From: Atopobium sp.
Lineage (GTDB): Bacteria > Actinomycetota > Coriobacteriia > Coriobacteriales > Atopobiaceae
Direction of reading: 5' to 3'
Assembly (NCBI GenBank): GCA_015259045.1
Contig: JABZHD010000050.1
Location: 1-7,348, forward strand
DNA: 7,348 bases
Positions 5,120-7,348 of the stretch are shown piece after piece. Numbering within the stretch: position 1 is the stretch's first letter; every line of letters begins with the position of its first letter. Below the pieces are notes generated by a model that saw only the letters and a program-made list of their open reading frames with translations, did no database searches and had not been told where the DNA came from. Position numbers and translations under genes: made by a program.

Positions 5120-7195
5120 TTATCGCTCGCCGGCAGCGCGACGCTCGGCGTACTCGGCAGCAAGACGAGCCTGAATGTCGTGTGGCACCTGCTCGTATCC
5201 TGCCAGCTCAACGGTATACTCGCCCGTTCCGCGCGAGAGGGACCTCAGCCTTGTAGCGTAATCGGTAACCTCAGCGTATGGAATCGTGGCCTTAATGGTG
5301 GTCTCACCAGCAGAAACACCGGTGCCGGAAGACATTCCCTCAACGCGACCGCGGGAAGCGGAAACGTCGCCCATGACGGAACCTGCGTAGCTGTCTGGAA
5401 CGGTAATCTCCAGGTGAGCCATAGGCTCCAAGAGAACGGGTTCTGCCTGGTCAACAGCCTTCTGGAAACCAATGCGAGCAGCGGTCTTGAATGCCATCTC
5501 GTTTGAGTCAACAGGGTGGTAAGAACCCTCGTAAACAGCAACTTTAACGTCAATCATAGGATAACCAGCCAAAACGCCTTCGCGCATGGTCTCCTGGACG
5601 CCCTTATCAATAGCGGGGATAAAACCGCGTGGAATGTGGCCACCTACGATTTCGTCCACAAACTCGTAACCTGCGTCTGGGTTTGGCTCGATACGCAGCC
5701 AGCAGTCGCCGTACTGGCCAGAGCCGCCGGTCTGCTTCTTGTGCCTGCCCTGAGCACTTGCAACTCGACGGATTGTCTCGCGATATGGGATGCGAAGTGC
5801 AACTTTATGTGCAGAAACGCCGGCTCGCTGCTCAAGACGCTCGAGAAGAACGGCTACTTGTGCCTCTCCAATTGCAGAAACAATGGTCTGGCCGGTGTCC
5901 TCGTCACGCTCAACCTTAAGAGTTGGATCGGCGTCGGCGGCCTTCTCCAGGAACGCGAAGAGCTTGCCCTCGGTACCGCGCTCATCAGGCTCAATAGCCG
6001 TGCGATACAGGGAGTTGGGGAACCTAAACGCGGCAGCCTCAACCTTACCGGTAACGGAGAGCGTGTCGCCCGTCATGGCCTCGAGCTTTGGAACTACTAC
6101 GATGTCGCCGGCTGCGGCGGTGCTCACATCAGCCGTTTCTTTACCGCACATGCGATACAGGTGAGAAAGGCGCTCGGGCTTGCGGGTGCGAGCGTTGATA
6201 AGCTCAGAACCTGCAGAAACAGTACCTGCAAGCACCTTTACAAAGGTAAGCTTACCGTTCTGTGGATCCTGCAGCGACTTGAAGGCAAACGCAACAGGGC
6301 GCTCGTCATCAGGTGAAATATCAAGCTGCTCGCCGTTGACCAGCGGAATGCGGCCAAAGTCGGACATAGTTGGGAACCAGCCGTCAACAGCATCAAGCAG
6401 AGAGATAACGCCCTCCTCGCGAACGCAAGAGCCCGAGAAGACGGGAACAAAAATACGCTCCATAAGAGCCTTGCCCAGCAGGCCCTCAAGCTCTTCCTGC
6501 GTAATCTCTCCGCCCTCAAGGTAGCGCATCATAAGCTCGTCGTCCGCCTCAACAACCAGCTCGGTCAGGGCAGCGCGAGCAGCCTCTGCCTCTGCCTGGA
6601 ACTCGGCAGGAATGTCGGTGACCTCAGGCTTGCCGTCTACCAGCTTACGAGCCTTCTGATGCACAACGTCAATGATGCCGGAGAAAGCCTCGCCGGAGCC
6701 CATTGGAATGGTCACTGCACCAAGCGAGGAGCCAAAACGATCCTGGAGCATAGCCATCGCGGTCTCGTAATCTGCATCAGGGCGGTCCAGGCGGTTGATA
6801 AACAGTGCACGGCAGAGAGACAGGTCCTCGGCGGCAAACCAAAGCCTGGTGGTGATAGTGCCAGGTCCACTAGCTGCATCAACGACAAACAGCGCAGTCT
6901 CGACAGCGCTCATTGCCGAATAGGCGTCACCCACAAAGTCAGGATAGCACGGTGCATCAAGCACGTTAATGCGTGTATTTTCCCAGGTAATTGGTGCGAT
7001 AGTAGTAGAGATAGAGAATCCGCGCTCTGACTCTTGTGAATCGTAATCAAGCGTGGGCTTTGTGCCTGCGTGGCCGCCTAAACGAGTGGTTGCACCCGTC
7101 AGATGCAGCATTGCCTCGGCAAGCATGGTTTTGCCCACGCCACCTTGGCCCACCAGGACCACATTCTTTACCTTAGAAACATTTTTTTCGGCCAT
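5120..7195 (-). CDS. fusA2: Elongation factor G-like translational GTPase (EF-G2 type)
   Basis: This 691-residue protein has the five-domain EF-G layout: GTPase domain about 1-280, domain II about 296-383, III about 396-470, IV about 471-590 and V about 591-670. The P-loop is GQGGVGKT (16-23), switch I is ERGFSIS (57-63) and domain IV carries GRHKKQTGGSGQYG (483-496). The domain IV tip loop SYHPVDSNEMAF (558-569) keeps the EF-G histidine (His560). Canonical EF-G drives tRNA-mRNA translocation and ribosome recycling. The P-loop wording and the Tyr in place of the switch II His point to the EF-G2 (EF-G-like) subfamily, whose role is less clear; the mycobacterial EF-G2 is reported to lack ribosome-stimulated GTPase activity. 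Two motifs are unusual: G3 reads DAPCYPDF (80-87) and G4 reads NRLD (134-137). It stands alone, without the rpsL-rpsG-tuf neighbours of a housekeeping fusA, and ends in its own terminator. Nothing convincing as a promoter is visible in 7208-7348. Confidence 0.9.
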   Translation of the reverse strand: MAEKNVSKVKNVVLVGQGGVGKTMLAEAMLHLTGATTRLGGHAGTKPTLDYDSQESERGFSISTTIAPITWENTRINVLDAPCYPDFVGDAYSAMSAVETALFVVDAASGPGTITTRLWFAAEDLSLCRALFINRLDRPDADYETAMAMLQDRFGSSLGAVTIPMGSGEAFSGIIDVVHQKARKLVDGKPEVTDIPAEFQAEAEAARAALTELVVEADDELMMRYLEGGEITQEELEGLLGKALMERIFVPVFSGSCVREEGVISLLDAVDGWFPTMSDFGRIPLVNGEQLDISPDDERPVAFAFKSLQDPQNGKLTFVKVLAGTVSAGSELINARTRKPERLSHLYRMCGKETADVSTAAAGDIVVVPKLEAMTGDTLSVTGKVEAAAFRFPNSLYRTAIEPDERGTEGKLFAFLEKAADADPTLKVERDEDTGQTIVSAIGEAQVAVLLERLEQRAGVSAHKVALRIPYRETIRRVASAQGRHKKQTGGSGQYGDCWLRIEPNPDAGYEFVDEIVGGHIPRGFIPAIDKGVQETMREGVLAGYPMIDVKVAVYEGSYHPVDSNEMAFKTAARIGFQKAVDQAEPVLLEPMAHLEITVPDSYAGSVMGDVSASRGRVEGMSSGTGVSAGETTIKATIPYAEVTDYATRLRSLSRGTGEYTVELAGYEQVPHDIQARLAAEYAERRAAGER

Positions 7196-7199
7196 GATG

Positions 7200-7207
7200 C
7201 CTCCTCT
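7200..7207 (-). promoter_or_regulatory. Strong ribosome-binding site of the EF-G-like gene
   Basis: On the minus strand AGAGGAGG (7207-7200) is followed by CATC and then ATG 7195. It is a near-perfect complement to the 16S rRNA tail at a rather short 4-nt distance. It fixes the start and implies efficient translation. Confidence 0.75.
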
Positions 7208-7348
7208 GACTGCGGCAAGCAGCCGAGAAGGTCAGCCGATAGTACGCGCCCGAGTCTAGCGCGATATGCTTCGGCCCTTCCTGCTACTTACCGAACAAGA
7301 AAACCTCTAGCCACCCTACCGTACCGCAAAGCACAAAAAGAGACACCC

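Noticed and set aside
5516..6316. 266-residue plus-strand frame opposite the EF-G-like gene, and the related frame at 4919-5506
   Set aside because: Antisense to well-conserved EF-G motifs and without translation signals. The 4919-5506 frame also crosses the terminator hairpin.

Overview
The window looks like chromosomal DNA from a Gram-positive, probably actinobacterial, genome of medium GC. My best guess is the class Coriobacteriia (Atopobium/Olsenella-like relatives). This guess rests on codon choice, strong purine-rich ribosome-binding sites and an EF-G2-type elongation factor G. It is an inference that a database search could overturn.

Layout. Positions 1-1096 (minus) hold the N-terminal 365 codons of an AT-rich major facilitator superfamily (MFS) transporter gene that runs off the left edge without a stop. 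A short AT-rich divergent promoter region (1097-1306) follows, with a perfect 9-bp dyad between the two promoters. Positions 1307-2401 (plus) encode a complete NAD-dependent glycerol dehydrogenase (gldA), closed by a clear intrinsic terminator at 2489-2519. Converging on it, 2615-4372 (minus) encodes a 585-residue thiamine-diphosphate enzyme of the 1-deoxy-D-xylulose-5-phosphate synthase (Dxs) family. Positions 4373-4968 are a gene-free, AT-rich spacer with three copies of a 23-bp repeat and several short palindromes. A strong terminator at 4963-5003 ends the last gene, 5120-7195 (minus), an EF-G-like translational GTPase (EF-G2 type). Positions 7208-7348 are its upstream region.

How the genes relate. 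No two complete genes share an operon: each has its own ribosome-binding site, and they converge or are separated by terminators or a long spacer. The most interesting protein is the Dxs homologue. Its thiamine-diphosphate and catalytic residues are intact, but the residues that hold the phosphate of glyceraldehyde 3-phosphate in true Dxs are replaced by serines, and a 35-40-residue segment is missing. It may therefore make a different alpha-hydroxyketone. GldA-type enzymes interconvert vicinal diols and hydroxyketones, so a metabolic link with the converging gldA is plausible but unproven.

Other points of interest are a MITE-like cluster of inverted repeats upstream of the Dxs homologue, non-canonical G3 and G4 GTPase motifs in the EF-G protein, and the composition jump at the MFS gene.
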